DNA of 64,000 nucleotides, taken from positions 10,777,001 to 10,841,000 of the forward strand of contig NC_079885.1 of NCBI RefSeq assembly GCF_029227915.1, in the 5' to 3' direction. Below the pieces are notes generated by a model that saw only the letters and a list, made by a program, of their open reading frames with translations, had not been told where the DNA came from and made no database searches. Of the stretch, positions 1 to 13,877 are shown piece after piece (the first letter of the stretch is position 1; each line of letters starts with the position of its first letter). This DNA is from Hydractinia symbiolongicarpus (Eukaryota > Cnidaria > Hydrozoa > Anthoathecata > Hydractiniidae). Made by a program: the position numbers and the translations under genes.

Positions 1-81
1 ACGAAGTTATGTTCAAGTTGCTACCACTAAATACACTTCGCTTTTTATAAGTTGGTTTCTTTAAAAATTAGCCAGGATTTT

Positions 82-800
82 TCAGGTTCTAGATAAAGCC
101 AAACTTTGGACCCATATGGGAGATGTAATTTCACCATTTCGCAAGTTGTTTAATTCACCTGTGGCAGTTATTTTGTCAGTATATGGAGATGCTTTTGTTT
201 TATTCACTACCTCCATGATCATAAATATAATTGGTATGATGGCAATCATGTACACAGCCATAGCAATCGAATCGCCCTGTGTTCTATTTTTGTGTGATTT
301 TAGCTTTGTTCCTCCTAAAACAAAGGTTGCGATGAATGAGCAGATTACTTTAATGTTGCTCAAAAATACGTTCTGTTCACCGAATTAAATATATTTGCAG
401 CGCCCACTTATAGTGCTGCTTCCGTCTCACCATCTTGAAATATGTTTTCATTGCCTGAACAACAGCCTTACACCCACATATTTGTCCAGCACAAGTTTGT
501 AGATCAGACAGATTAAATAATATCGTCACGCACAGCAGATATAACAACTTTCCCTGCTATCCTTCTAAGAAATTTACCAACATCAATGGGACACACTCGA
601 GGATTCTTGTCTAGATGAATCAGATGACATGCTAAGAAGGCCTCCATTAATGTTGGATCTTATTCAGCAGAGCACAACTTTGTATTACTCAAGCAAAAGC
701 TTGGCATAAATTTGCAGATCTTGTACCAAAACTCTTTAAAAGCAATATCCTTCTCCAATCTCACTGATTCTGGATCAAAAAATCAGGTCTAACAGAAGGT
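82..800 (-). mobile_element. Decayed retroelement reverse transcriptase
   Basis: Read on the minus strand from about 800 downwards, three reading frames carry pieces of one reverse transcriptase. A segment near 560-690 reads like the RT finger region (LDKNPRVCPIDVGKFLRRI). A block near 470-500 contains CAGQICGCKAVVQAM. The segment 82-363 has GGTKLKSHKNRTQGDSIAMA, which corresponds to the QGD palm motif, followed by YTDK where an active RT would have YADD. In-frame stops at several points and the altered catalytic aspartates show it is dead. The same RT family recurs on the plus strand near 50.2-50.5 kb. Sequence up to about 1,000 may be further degraded element DNA. The RT class was not resolved. 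Confidence 0.6.
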
Positions 801-2627
801 GTGATGGGTGGTAAATGACGATTGTGTTAGAAAAAAGAATTAATGGCGTTCAACCAGGAAAAGTAGCCTCAAGAAACAAACCTAAAGGTTGAAGAAGCTG
901 TGATCTATACTGCTTTCATAACCCAATGTAATAGCATGTCTTGTCACGCAACTTCTTCAAAAATGGCCACCCTTTTCATATCATTAAAAAGAGTTATGTA
1001 GCCAAGATCACAGCCATACAACATGGTAATCTTGAAACTGATGCTTTTAAAGTAGTGTCTTTTTACTGCTTACTTAAAATGCCATGAAAAAATCATCAAC
1101 TGTATTAGTTTAATTTATCTTTTGGAAAAAAATAATAGCTTTTAAAAACAATATCCTAAAATTTATAATAATAACAAAAGAAGGACTAAAAATGTAGTAG
1201 ATAAAGTAGCAGAATTCTTTCCTTGAGTACGCTCCTACTAACACAAGTCAGATTAAAGAAACTAATCTCATAAAAAATATCAAATTACAACAATTAACAA
1301 TTGTCACACCTGCATAATACACGAAAAATTAAGACATAGAGTTGGCTAACCAATGCTACCAAATTGAAATTCTACTGTAGCTACTTGACCTCACTTAGAA
1401 ACAGTGTTTGTATGTTACACTTCATTGTTCTATTCTTTTAAAATCCAGTCGCATTTCATCGCTCTAAGAATCATGCAGTCATCAAGCAGATTTATATTAG
1501 CTAGTTTGAAAAACCAAGGTGAGTTTTGTCAGACGACGACGGAAAGTTCTTGAAAAAAGGACAGATATATGAAAAATGCCTGATTTAGGAGCAATAAAAT
1601 GCATCCTATACCCCTAGGTCAAATATCCATATGCAAAAAATAGAATGATGCAAAGATAAATTAGAAAAATGATGGAAGATGTCCACTGCACGAGTTAAAG
1701 AATGCAGTTTTCAGTACTGAGGGTCTATAAATTTTTTTCCCAAATGAATACATAAATGAATACATACGTGGATAAAGCCCTTAAAATGTAATAATTATTT
1801 AGAAGAAAACCAATCACTTTATGAGCTTCCCTTAAAATAAAAATAAAAGAAAGCAATTGATTCAGTTAAAGAAATTTAAATGTATAGAAGAAATAAAATG
1901 TGGTCTGAAATAAAGTCTGTCTTTGCAACCAAGATTTCCAGAAACTGAAGAAAACACAGATATTAGCTAAGTATGAAGGAGAGTATGGATAAGTTCAAGT
2001 CATCTACTTGCTGACAGGGTAACATTTTCACACAATAGGTATGGAAAAAGATTAACCCTACTCGAACTTAAGAACACATTTATCACCACCAGCATTACCC
2101 CAGTAACAAGATGGATCGATTTTTTTGAACGACGGTAACAATAACAGAAATACATAGAAAGACAAAATAAATGTTCGGTATCAAATCTAACTTTCAAAAG
2201 TTTAATTTGCAATAAAAAAAATTTCCTTCCTAATATGCTTACAAAATTTACCTTAAATGAGCCTACTATGCTAGTGTAGAAAGCTATAGCGCATATATTC
2301 AAGACTATAGCACATGTACATTGTGCACAAGCCTGGTATGTTTTTTTTGCTAACCCTTGAGTAAAAAGAAGATCTGTGTGGTCAACATTTTTAAAACATT
2401 TTGCTGTAATATGTTGTATATTTAAGGCTTACAGACGCCCTACATTGTTAAAAATACACATAATATATGACAACCCTAAACGATATTGCAGAAATTTGAA
2501 TTAAACAGTGTTACAAAATTAATATTGATACAAATATCTGGAGATTAAGATGTAGCTTGGAGAACTGAAAACCTTGACAATCAAAACAAATCAACAAACA
2601 AGAAAATCGGTAAACAAAATATTATAC
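801..2627. other. AT-rich DNA, no exon recognised
   Basis: This stretch should lie within or beyond the NOL6 gene on the minus strand, because the last recognised exon ends at 2,628 with an open phase (two bases of a codon) and a good donor. I scanned the minus strand for the next conserved block and found none. Either it is a long intron continuing past the window edge, or the remaining exons lie outside the window. Confidence 0.4.
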
Positions 2628-5600
2628 CTGAAAGAGTGGTCGACAGATTGCATAAAAGAATAGTATTTAATAAACAAAGCGTTAAATCCATCAATCATAG
2701 AGTTATCTAAGATATCCAATGAGAGTTGTGCTTGATACTTAATCTAAAAAAAAGAATGTGTAAAAAAGTATGTGGAACTCATGCCTTTTCAGGGTATCCT
2801 GCCATAACGTTTACAGTTTGAAGATTATCAAGGTTTTTCCTATTTTTTACATACTTTTTAATGTCTTTTTTATAATTTTTGCCATGTTAAGGCATTTAAG
2901 AAGAGAGACACCAGAAAAACAGCTAGGCACAATCAAAATAAACATAAAAAAGACAAAAACGTTAATACAGGACACTGTCTCATACCAACACAGAAATGGT
3001 TTTAGAAATATTAATATTTCAAGGTTGTCAAAGTTATTCTCTAACAAATGATAGACATTCGAGGTTTTAAGGGTAACTGCACTGATTTCAAGCTATTCAG
3101 GTTGTTAAAGGTTGGCAGACAAACTACTTACAATTACAAATGTTTGGTTGTTTTCCAAACATTTGTAATTGTAAGTACTGTGTGACTATAATAATACCAA
3201 ACATTCATCCTATTTTCTCTTTATGACAAACTTTATTTTCAGCTAAAAATTTGCTAGTACTGATAAAACCCTCGCTGATATGAAATACGTAACATAAATA
3301 TGAAAAAATGTAAACAAACATGTATATTACCATTTCATAAGTCACTTTGTTCACATTAAAACAGAGATTAAAAAAACCTGATGCATCCACAAATACAACA
3401 TCTGTTAATGCATGGAAGTCTCCAACTTTACACTAAACAAAATACAGAAAATATAGTTGTTGAAACCAATTGTTTTTCAAAAAATCTCAGTAATATAATA
3501 ACCAGGTTTAAGATACAAGATTAAGGAAACACACTAGATGTCAATGCATTACCTTGTTATTCTCATCAGTACACAAACTTATTCCATTTTTAATCCAATC
3601 TGAAGTTCCTGGTGAGAACATTAAAGCTTTAAAAATCTATTCACACAAGCATTACTAGGCTAATCTTTAAACAGAAAATGTCAATATTCTGTCATTATGT
3701 CTGTCTTGACACAACTACATAATGTAAACATAAAAATGGAATTAGATTATATCATCAAATGCAAACTGGCATTTTTCAATGTAAGACTAGCAAAATAAAA
3801 TTTCCATCAACTCTGTTTAATTTCAACCTACTTATAAAAATAGAGTACAAACCTAAGAAGTGGAGTACTATCCTGAAGATTTGATATGAGCTCATATGTG
3901 AAGATATTTTTCTCACTTGGAGTAAATACACCATCAACATTGAACCAATAAAACCATTAAAAGTACAAACACCCTAAAATGGGAAGTATATTAACATAAC
4001 AAAAAAGTAAGGTTTCCAGCAGATTCAGTTTTTCAAAAACAATGGTGTAATGCTATTAATGACTTGTAGCTTTATTAGAAATTTTGCCATACCATAATTA
4101 ACCTAAACTCCCATGTTTTCTGTGATTTTTTTACTATTATTTGATGGTGATGGCGACAGAACATGTAATGTCCTCCAAACAAAAACCTTTAACCACACAA
4201 CCACACAGCACATATAATTAAGAAAATATTATTGCCATTTTTTATACTGTCATTTTCCATCAAAGAATCCCACAATCCCACAAGTTTTTTTTAAATGGAA
4301 CCAAAAACATGCAAAATTAGCACTTCCAAAGACACCAAAAAAGTACAACAAAGAAGCACAAAAAGCAATTTTTCAATATAAATTCAGAACTAGACCTTCA
4401 AAAACAAAATCGAGACAACGTTTTAGTACTCACTGGTAATTAGTGTGATTTTTATGCAACTTTACTGTCCTGTATCTTTTAAGCTTGAGAGTTGGCAGCT
4501 CAAAAAAGGTGTTCAATAACTTTAAACGTGTACTCAGTTTACTATTTTAGGACACAAATAATAGTATTTGATAGGAAATTTATCTACCTTTCAGAAAATG
4601 TATAACTTATATATTTCAGTTTGGGAAATTTAGCTAGTATTTTCAACAATAAGTAATAAGTGTTTCATGCATACCAGACAAAAAGCATCAATATTACCTT
4701 AAACGTTCTCTGCTTTAACCAAACTTTAAATAGACAAATTGCGTCTTTGATACCAGGACATTCTTTAACAGCATTGTATAATGTGTGTAAATGTGTTTCA
4801 TAAAGCATATCAGATAGAACGCTGGCATTGTAATGAGGTGTTGGGTACTCTAAGCAAAAACATGCAATAATACAAATAGAAAGAAAAATGCTGGTGATTT
4901 AAGCATTCATGGCAAAAGTAATAAAAAACGTGTTGCCTATGTAACTTCTTTTAATATAAATTTGTGCTTTGAATTTTAAAGCAAAGTAAAGTAAATTAAA
5001 GTAAGTAAAGTAAAAATCCAAACAAGTAAAGTAAAAATCCAAACACCTAAGGTAAAATGTAGAGGTTATTGTTTGTATGAAATCTAACAATAAGAACCTC
5101 GAGAGAGAAGAATACATTAGTTCTACCTAACCCACAAAAACGTTTAAGATTGTCATGAGTTTGCAGCCTTACTAATCACATTACCACTAAGCAATTGCTG
5201 ACACGTTGATATGTTCACAAAGAACGCAGGCAATGACATTATCACATCAGCAACTTTTTGCAGGTTAAAAAGACTACTCTGTTTTACTATGCACTTCTTA
5301 TCTCTTTGTTTAGTTCTCAGATATAGATATAAAAAGGCATGAGCATTTAATGAAGGGATTACCTAATTCTTCTGTGGCTTCACTGTCCAGGTTATCATAC
5401 CAGTTAGATCGAACATTGTTTTGCAACGGATTAAATCGACTCAATTTAAATATGTCCTCTGGTACACTGATGAGTAACCTGATGGAGTACTTCTTGCCAA
5501 TTTTTCCTAAACAATTCAAGAAAAAGGTTTCTCATTGTTGCAGGGCAAAAAGATTTAGGATGCAGCTTTTTTTACAATGTTATTGACATATCGAAAAAGT

Positions 5601-8600
5601 ATTTTTAAGGTCAATTTTTGTGTTGATAAAACATTAAAAATTGCAAAAAATCTGCCTGCGAAAGTTTTTGCACTTTAAGTAGTAAAAACCTTTTAATCCA
5701 TGATTTCATTTTAAAGTACCTACCTTTTAATTTAATTTTAATTATTGGTTTGTAGATATCTTCATCAGATGAAAACGTTAAAGCTGCATTATGCTCCCAT
5801 TTTTTTAGTGCACTTGCTAACCAAGACAAATAACAAGCCCTCTTGAAGTGATACCTATAATTCAGGTAATCTTTTGCTTGCAGGCATTCCTAAAAAAATA
5901 TAACAAATGTAGTTTTTTTAGACGTACAACTCTATTAACAGGGAATTAGGCCTTTTTGCTAAAAAACTTTTGTTAACATTACACCTTTTTTATACTACCT
6001 ATTTTAAAGAAAGCGACTAGACTTGTTGTTGTTGTGCTTTAAGGTTATGTAGGAGAATAAATAATGTTCATACATGCAACATGTTAACTTGTAACCACAA
6101 GGAATATAAACAATATTTGATAGATACTCATACAAAGAACAAAACTTAGGATTTGTTGAGATAAACAGAAAGATCGCCCCGTCTATTCATTTATTTATTT
6201 ATTTTAGTCAAAAATGAAAAAATTACAATTCAAAAATTAGAACTCAAAAATTATATGTAAAAAAACAGCCTCCAAAATTGGCTCTCAAAACAGCCTACTA
6301 ATGTTCATTGAATTGTTTCGTAATGTTAATTAGTTTTCCAGATCAACACACACAGTCTGCAAATGATAAGCACAATCGATTTGTATTATAGTGATGGATT
6401 CAGAGTTTCTACTTTTTACAATACTTCCTTCATCTTGGGAATAATTTTTACTCACTTTCAGATAAGCGATCATTTATGATAATGTAATTATCATAACAAC
6501 AGATAATAAAATAAGCAATCCTAATTTATATGTGGGACTTTGTCCACTTTGTTCTTTCTCCTTATTATTAATCTTACCCATGTTGTTTTCTTATGATCAA
6601 AGTGCGGAAGTAGGTAGTCATGTGCGTATCATACAAAAAGTGTTAGAAATGCATTAGTTGTTATGGCGACAATTAAATTATACAGAAAATAATAAACATA
6701 AAAAAAATCTTTTTCACAGAGTTTATTTTTTCAGAAAGTAAACCATACGTTTTAATCTCCATTTACAAAACAATAAAAGCTTTGAGGAGAAAGGTGACTT
6801 TTTTTGTAAAAGAATGATACATCTCCGGTGCTTTTTTGACTTAAGGGGTGAATGTAAACCTAACTCGGGTTATGATGCTTTTTGAGATAAAAGGAGGTGA
6901 ATAATTTTGCACTAAACTTTGATGGGAAATATCTCTAAAGGTTAAAACATTTAAAGATGTTCCTGAGATAAATGTTTAGTAAATACAAAATTGCAAACAG
7001 AATGCATAAAATCTTCTAGTTTTGTAAATGCAACAAATCTTCTAAACAAGCAGTCATTTTTTAAAGCGATTTTTATGATCTAAGATTACTTTTTTCAAAT
7101 AATATTTAGATCATTGTTTAGATAATTTTATTTGCTTTTGGAATATAACTATGTCAATGCATTGACAACCATTCAATTTTAGTTTTACGATTTTAAATAC
7201 ATAGCACTTCTTTCCCTTACCCACACGTTGATGGTGGGGTTTAACTGTGTTGAACCAATTTTGTTGAACCAATTTTAATGGTAAAATTGTTGTGCTTAGT
7301 CTATTATTGCATTTGCCATGGTTTTAACTGAGAAGTGTATTGATAAAGCAATTATTTTTTTCAATACTTTCTTTACGTTTTAGTTTATTAATTTTTCCAA
7401 ATAGAAATAAAAGTCTTTAAATGGACACATGCAAGCAACACCTATGATTGAGAACATATTAAGCAAATTTTATTTAAAAGAATGGTTTGAAAAACATAAA
7501 CCCTTTTCAACTTAAATTTAATTTCTCAAGAGAAAATATATAATTCCATATGTTTAAAAAACCCTTAAGGATATTAAACATTTATATAGAATATATAGTC
7601 CAAATGTCCATATAGAATATATAGACATTTTTATGTAAATATTTTTTGAAGCTATCACCTACAGTTGTCACAAAAAAATTTTTTGTTTCATGAAAAACGA
7701 CTAAACCGATATATATTTCTTCATAAACAGACAAGGTAAATAAAAATTTATTTTTAAAATAAAATTTTGGTTAATCTGTTATCTCTTATTACAAATCAGT
7801 GAAATCTCCGGATATCAAGTTAACCGCAAAGTTGGAGTCGACTGTTTCTTTAAAAAAATTTCACAAAAATTGTCTGGATGATAAATGAGTAACGAAGATT
7901 CCTATGCTATTATTTTCATCAGATGACGTAACCAATACAATGATCGAAATAAGGGTTCGCAGTTCACTAAATGCGAATCGTTTTATGAATACTGCGACCC
8001 AATTTACACAAATTATCATCAAAAATGTGAATCAAAATTTCAATATATTCCCAAAAGAATAAAAACAACAACAACAGCAACGACTAGTGAGCAGTCAAGA
8101 CAACATGTGCATGCCACAACTTTAATGAACCATGTTTGTTTTTGCTTATTATTCAGACGGCCCATATTTTTTCTTTTGAGAAATAAATGTAGCATTCACA
8201 GTTCTAAAATAATTAGCCTTTATACTAGGTCCATAGATCTTTACTGCCAACTATTGTCTGTTCCACGTTTCGCGAATCGGATTACAAAATTGCTAAGCTA
8301 CGCTGCCGTGAAAACAAAAGATTTAGCTGAAGACATTTTGTTCTTTTACCTCTGTTTACCTTCGATTCCATATCCTTTCTCTCCTAACTTTTAACCTCGT
8401 TCCACTGCTTCTCTTTCGACTTGAAAGTGAAACGTGGAGAAGCATTGAAAACGAAGTTTACATTTTCTCCAAAATACGTCTGCAACGTAAATTCAAGCAA
8501 ATAAGGGGTCATCTACAAAATTCGTTGCAATTCGTATCAAAAAAATTTGTATATGCTATACGAATTTTCTTTTGCCATACAATAATTAAATTCGTATGAA

Positions 8601-11600
8601 ATTTTTCTAAATTCGTATGAGTTTTAAATTAAATTCGTATGAGTTTTAAATTAAATTCGTATGAGTTTTAAATTAAATTCGTATAAGTTTAAAAAAATTC
8701 TTATGAGTTTTAAATTAAATTTGTATAAGTTTTAAATTAAATTCGTATGAGTTAAATTCGTACGAGTTTAACAAAAAATTCGTATGAGATTTTAATTAGA
8801 TGCGTATGGTTTTAAAAAAAAAGAAAATCGTTTGACATTGTATTAAATTCGTATATGAGTTTCAAAATAAAATATTTTTTTAGATCGCATTTTAAAAGTT
8901 TAAAAACGAAAAACAGCAATAAATTTTTTTTAGATCGCATGTTAAAAGTTGAAAAACGAAAAACGGCGATAGAAATGTTTTTTTAAATCGCATTTTAAAA
9001 GTTGAAAAACGAAAAACGGCGATAGAAATGTTTTTTTTAGATCGCATTTTAAAAGTTTAAAAACGAAATATAATTCGTATGAAAATTCGTATAAAAGAGA
9101 ATATAATTCAAATGACAATTCGTATGAAAGAGAATATAATTCGTATGACAATTCGTATGAAAATCGTATATAATTCGTATTAGATTTTTTAAAATCGTAT
9201 AACTATTTAACACTATACGAATTGTATACGATTTTTATACGAATTAAAAGCAATTAAATTCGTATATATTCGTATAAAATATCATACAAAATTTGTAGAC
9301 GACCCCTAAGTAAATGCAAATTTTTGTTCAGTCGTTATGCAAGTATTCAGCACATAAAAATTTTACTTTAAATATGGTAGATTGAAGTCATAATCACACG
9401 AGGGCCGTTTCAAGGAAAGGATATTTTGATTTGCTGTTTGCTCCAACTTATAACCAAATTGATTTGCAAATTGATGAAAAACAAGTTGCAAAGATGCCAA
9501 AACGGTTCGCAATGTCAAAAAAAATTTTCTGCGCATGCCAGGAAAAGTTTAATTTTAGGCTTTCTAACAATTAAAAACTTGGACATGAAATTCTTTTTAG
9601 TTGTTTGGAACAAATAATAAATATTGTGAAAGTAATCAAATATTCTATTTGCATCCGGAAATTAAGAAGAACCAAACAACAGCATGTTACATCCAAAGAT
9701 AACAGGAATATGTATATGATCCTTATGAAATTCTGTGAGATACAAGTCTAGATTGTTAATAGTGTATTACCTTGCAAATCATTTCAAGTTTTTGGGTAGA
9801 TACTTGACCTCCCCACAGATTTACTTTATACGTCTTTAATCAAAGGTATTGTAAAAATGCTTGATCCATACATTTTAGCACTGTATAATTGTCTCACTGA
9901 CTCATCGCCTATCACAAACCAAAGTGTTAAATGAATGTGCTTAGACTCACCTTTCTACTGCATCATAATGTTTTCCTTAGTGAACCTTGAAGCACTTTGA
10001 TTAAACTGTGGCATTTCATATTTTCGCATATCACAACTTAGTTTGATATCTGTTTACATTTTAATTAAACTTTTTTGCCTCGGTTTCATTAGAGTGCAGA
10101 TACTGGTATTAGTATTTTTTTAAAGTAGACAAAACAAAAGTCAGTGCATACCTTTGGCATTTCAACTGCTATGTCAACGAATTGATTTGGTTTTGTCAAA
10201 GTTTTCAACAAGTAACTACCAACAACTTTAATTTCTTGCGGAGCAATAAATTGAAATTTGCCTTTAATTTTTGAACGAGGTATTGTATCAGGAATTGGAA
10301 ATTTAACATCAGTAGGAAGACAACTGCCAGATACCTAAAAAATAAAAACGTTTAATACTATCCTCAACCTCATTCCTAGGCTTTTTCATTTTTATAAACA
10401 GGACAGAGAGAATTCCACTGCAAAATCAAGTTTGTAACCTTTAAAAAACTTTAGAATATTTCAAGATTTTATACAAAATCACAACAAATTTTGTGGTTGA
10501 AGAATGTTCTAAGAGTGAAAATGTTTGCAGTGTAAATTTTGCTATTCTCCATTCAAATTCATAACAAAAAATTATGCAAAAGACGACAAAAAAAGCGTGA
10601 ATTTAAAGACAACAATTATTATAGATGTACAGAAACTGATTCTATGAAGGAAGACACAGAAACTTTGGATACTACCTGATAACAGTGTCAAATTTGTCAA
10701 TTAAATGTCAAAGGCTTAGTTTCACCGTAGAAGCAATCATTTGAAGATAAGTTCTCAAAGATTAAAAAGAGAAGAGCTTGACAAATATCAAAAGTGGAAG
10801 GAGGGGATGTTGTTTCAACAGCCCAATGATGTAAAAGGAGGACAGATCTATTCCTTTCGGCTGTTGTAAATAGTCCATAAAAGTTCAGATGCTGGGTGAA
10901 AAATTTAATAGACAAAATTCATGAATGATGTTCACAGAAAAGGTTATGCTTCATTCTTATCATAACTTAAATTAAAAATGACACCATTGTGGCCATTGTC
11001 GCCAAAGGACAAAGCTATGACAAAAAAAATCTAAAATGGTCAAGAAAATGATTACTCATTCAATAAAGATCAAGGCATTTTTTGAACAAAATGCCATATT
11101 GTACCAGTAAACTATAATCTTTAATCCCTGAGCATATGTTACTTAAAATCGCACAGGAAAAGCCACAAATTCTCAAATCTGCATGTAATGAGAATTTAAG
11201 AGTCAGGAGCCCAGCAGATTCTTTTTATCAATTAAAGGCCAGTGTCAGAAAATTGATTGGTACAAGACATTACACTTTCCAAGGCAGTTTTTTTACCATG
11301 CTTTATTTACAGAAAAGTACAAAGACTCACTTCACATTCTTTTGGAGAAGATGGAATAGATTTTAAGAATTCATTCAATGAGTGCAACACGTTGTTAAGC
11401 TTTTTTGTTTTTTCTTCGTTCAGGGTAACTTCTTCTAATAAATACTGAATCTAAATAACACAATGATGAAATTTAACAGTGTGGCCAATGTTCTCATTTC
11501 TATTTGTCACGTGGGTAGTTTTTTGAAAAATATTGCACAATAAACAGAAATAGCTTTAAACACATAAACATTTATAATTTATACTTATAACAGGCACCAA

Positions 11601-13395
11601 TAAATAATATAGCAGGAGAGAAGTAGTTCCTCTCCACCCTATGGGATAAAAATTATGATTATCTCTCTGCAACTTTGGTCATTTATTAGCTCCCCTCGTA
11701 CTTAACACACCATACTCCAAAACGACCACTCTCTGGACTGTACTTTAAAAATTAACAAATTCAAAATTTGCAAATAAAAGAGATCTGACAAAATTTAATA
11801 TTTCTACTTGACTAAATCATGATAGCTTATATTACAATATATACATGTCATTGTCCCCCTTAATCCAAGAGTACCCCCTTCTCTTGGATTATTTTTTTAA
11901 AGATAGTTATACCTCTTTTTTTTAGAAGGTGGGGTTGCAGTTCGGGAGCAAACTATGATAATGCTGGTTATTCAGTTTGGTGATGGTAGTATTTGAATTT
12001 GGACAAATCCAAAGGTATTTTATGTAATCATCAAATTATTTTCTTTTAATTTTCTGGCAGGAAAGAAAACAATACAAGGAATCTCCTTGTTCCCTCATTT
12101 TCATATTCACATATTTTAGAGTTTCTGAATTTTTTTAAGCAACTGTGCAGACATAAGAATTACAAGGTTAAGGGATATGGTGCACCCACAATATGGATTA
12201 AATATTAGCTGAAATTAGATGTTTCAACCTACATACCTGCATTCGAAAAAGATTATTTTTATATAAATTTTCATTTTCTTTCAACTCGTTTATCTCCTCA
12301 CATGTAGGGGCTCTATACAATGATGTCTTTCGGCGCTGCCTTTCTTCAGCTGTTAATATCTAGAAAATAAATAATTATAGCATTTTAACCCTATTTGGGG
12401 GTAGGGGTGGGGTCATTTTTTGCAATAACCTAAAGTATACAGTTTTAGGGTCTAAAGCAGTCAAATACTTTCAATATGACATTACAACTGTTGTCATGGT
12501 GATTTAAGGGTTGCTTAAGGGAAAAAACAGGCTCTATCTTATGCCTTTTTTTGCATTTAAAAGTTTAAAGTTGAAGCCTTTTATTTACAGGTGAACTTCT
12601 ATTGTGTAGAAAATTTTTGCTAAGATTAAACAAAAAAATGTAACAATGCTACTTATTATTATAACGCCTTCGAAATCTACCAAAGAAGCAAAAAATTTGA
12701 AGTAACTAAAACTGCATTATAAATAGTCTTGTTGGTGAAGAAATGGCTAGGCGTGCAGCACTACATATAGCAAAACTGTTTCTACGGTGTAGACACGTGC
12801 CATTTAAATTTCTTAAATTAGTCTGACTACAGGAGAGGACAATTTACGACAAGCATATTTTGCCTATTTTGACATGTATTATCACTTTACACAAAGAGAT
12901 AAATATGTTTGATGACTTGTAATTGAAAGTTATGCAGGAAAAAATATTCTTGGGCAGTTTTGAAAGATATGCAGTAAGTTGTACTTGCATCATTCCAAAA
13001 CTTATAACAGCAAGTTATTCTAATCCTACTTAAAATAATACAGGACAAGGAATGTTTATAAAAATTTCTAGTGTTGTTTTAATATTTATTTTGCAATCCT
13101 TTTATAAGAAATTCTAAAATTTCATTATGAACAACAATTTAGTAAGTTTTATTTTCATCAGAGAATGTAGAAAAAAAAGCATTTACAGGAGTAATATTGG
13201 ATTTTGCATGTGTGATTAAGATCTAAAAACAGCAACACGATTTTATTTTAGGTGTGTGTGGAGGCCTTAAAGTGTAACTGCATATGCTAGAATGAATGTA
13301 TAAACATGATATCATTTTGCTTGGGATCATACCTTATTTTCTTTTTTCTTCTTTTTAATTTTCACAGCAGCACTTGCATCAATTTTTCTTTTCAT
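2628..13395 (-). CDS. NOL6: Nucleolar protein 6 (NOL6/Nrap), 11 exons, 3' part missing
   Basis: NOL6 is a nucleolar factor of the small-subunit processome used in 18S rRNA maturation. Coding exons in transcript order (minus strand) are 13395-13333, 12359-12237, 11450-11331, 10334-10152, 5889-5724, 5506-5363, 4849-4698, 3973-3853, 3608-3553, 3432-3331 and 2743-2628. Every junction has AG/GT borders and the phases add up. The first exon gives a lysine-rich start (MKRKIDASAAVKIKKKKKEN), as expected for a nucleolar protein. Diagnostic family blocks are APQEIKVVGSYLL (exon 4), DYLNYRYHFKRACYL (exon 5), NPLQNNVRSNWYDN (exon 6), KDAICLFKVWLKQR (exon 7) and SSYQIFRIVLHFL (exon 8). The fourth intron is about 4.3 kb and holds a non-autonomous transposon. 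The carboxy half of the protein (human is over 1,100 residues) was not found. Identification rests on recalled family sequence and is strong. Confidence 0.9.
3125..3177. repeat. Perfect 23-bp inverted repeat with 7-nt loop
   Basis: Positions 3125-3147 and 3155-3177 are exact reverse complements separated by ttgtttt. The hairpin lies in the intron between the last two NOL6 exons recognised. It could be a small-RNA hairpin, a young inverted-repeat remnant or a simple palindrome. The sequence alone does not decide. Confidence 0.8.
4979..5047. repeat. Short tandem repeat based on agtaaagta
   Basis: Several imperfect copies of aaagtaaagta are followed by two near-identical 21-bp units containing aagtaaagtaaaaatccaaa. 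It is an intronic simple repeat within NOL6 with no sign of function. Confidence 0.7.
5890..10151 (-). other. Long NOL6 intron
   Basis: This intron joins exon 4 (ending MPK) to exon 5 (starting ECLQAKDYLN) without loss of conserved residues. Apart from the inverted-repeat element at 8505-9306 I see only AT-rich, non-coding DNA. Short open frames here (for example at 8107-8394) resemble no family. Confidence 0.7.
8505..9306. mobile_element. Non-autonomous inverted-repeat element (MITE-like), TAA target duplication
   Basis: The left end ggggtcatctacaaaattcg at 8505 is matched in inverted orientation by the right end ending gacccc at 9306, with about 21 bp of terminal similarity. TAA flanks both ends (8502-8504 and 9307-9309), as expected for a 3-bp target duplication of the PIF/Harbinger type (family inference). 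Inside are many copies of aattcgtat in both orientations, plus about four tandem units of roughly 55-60 bp around agatcgcattttaaaagtt between 8,880 and 9,065. No transposase is encoded. It sits in the long NOL6 intron. Confidence 0.7.
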
Positions 13396-13877
13396 GGTTA
13401 TTTCTAAACAAAAAAAAATATCTTTAAAATTAAACAATCACTAAGACACACAGCTATTCGTTGCTAACATAGATAATACGAATAATGTCTGCATTTTAAA
13501 ACACATTGATCTTTTTAATTTTTAAGCAAAACAAATTTGAAAACATGCAATTTCTGGAGACGTGCAAAAGAATTATACACAGATATTTAAAATAATTTAG
13601 GTATGCTATTAATAACACATGCACAATCCCTAAGATGATCATCCAAACATCTAAAAAAACACGTAAAACATGTTTAAAAAAAAATCCTGATGCGTAATGG
13701 TAAGAAAGAAACGTTAAAAAGAAACATCAAGAATGTTAAATATTTTTTAAATAGAATGTACAACAACAATATATCTACACCCTGTGAACAGGTGCACATT
13801 TTACCAATGAATGAAATGTAATTAACACTACCAGTAATAAGTTTTAAAAAATCAAAAAAATCATCATCAACATCAGT

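Noticed and set aside
2000-2302. 100-codon minus-strand frame as the next NOL6 exon
   Set aside because: It shows none of the conserved NOL6 blocks and no suitable splice borders.
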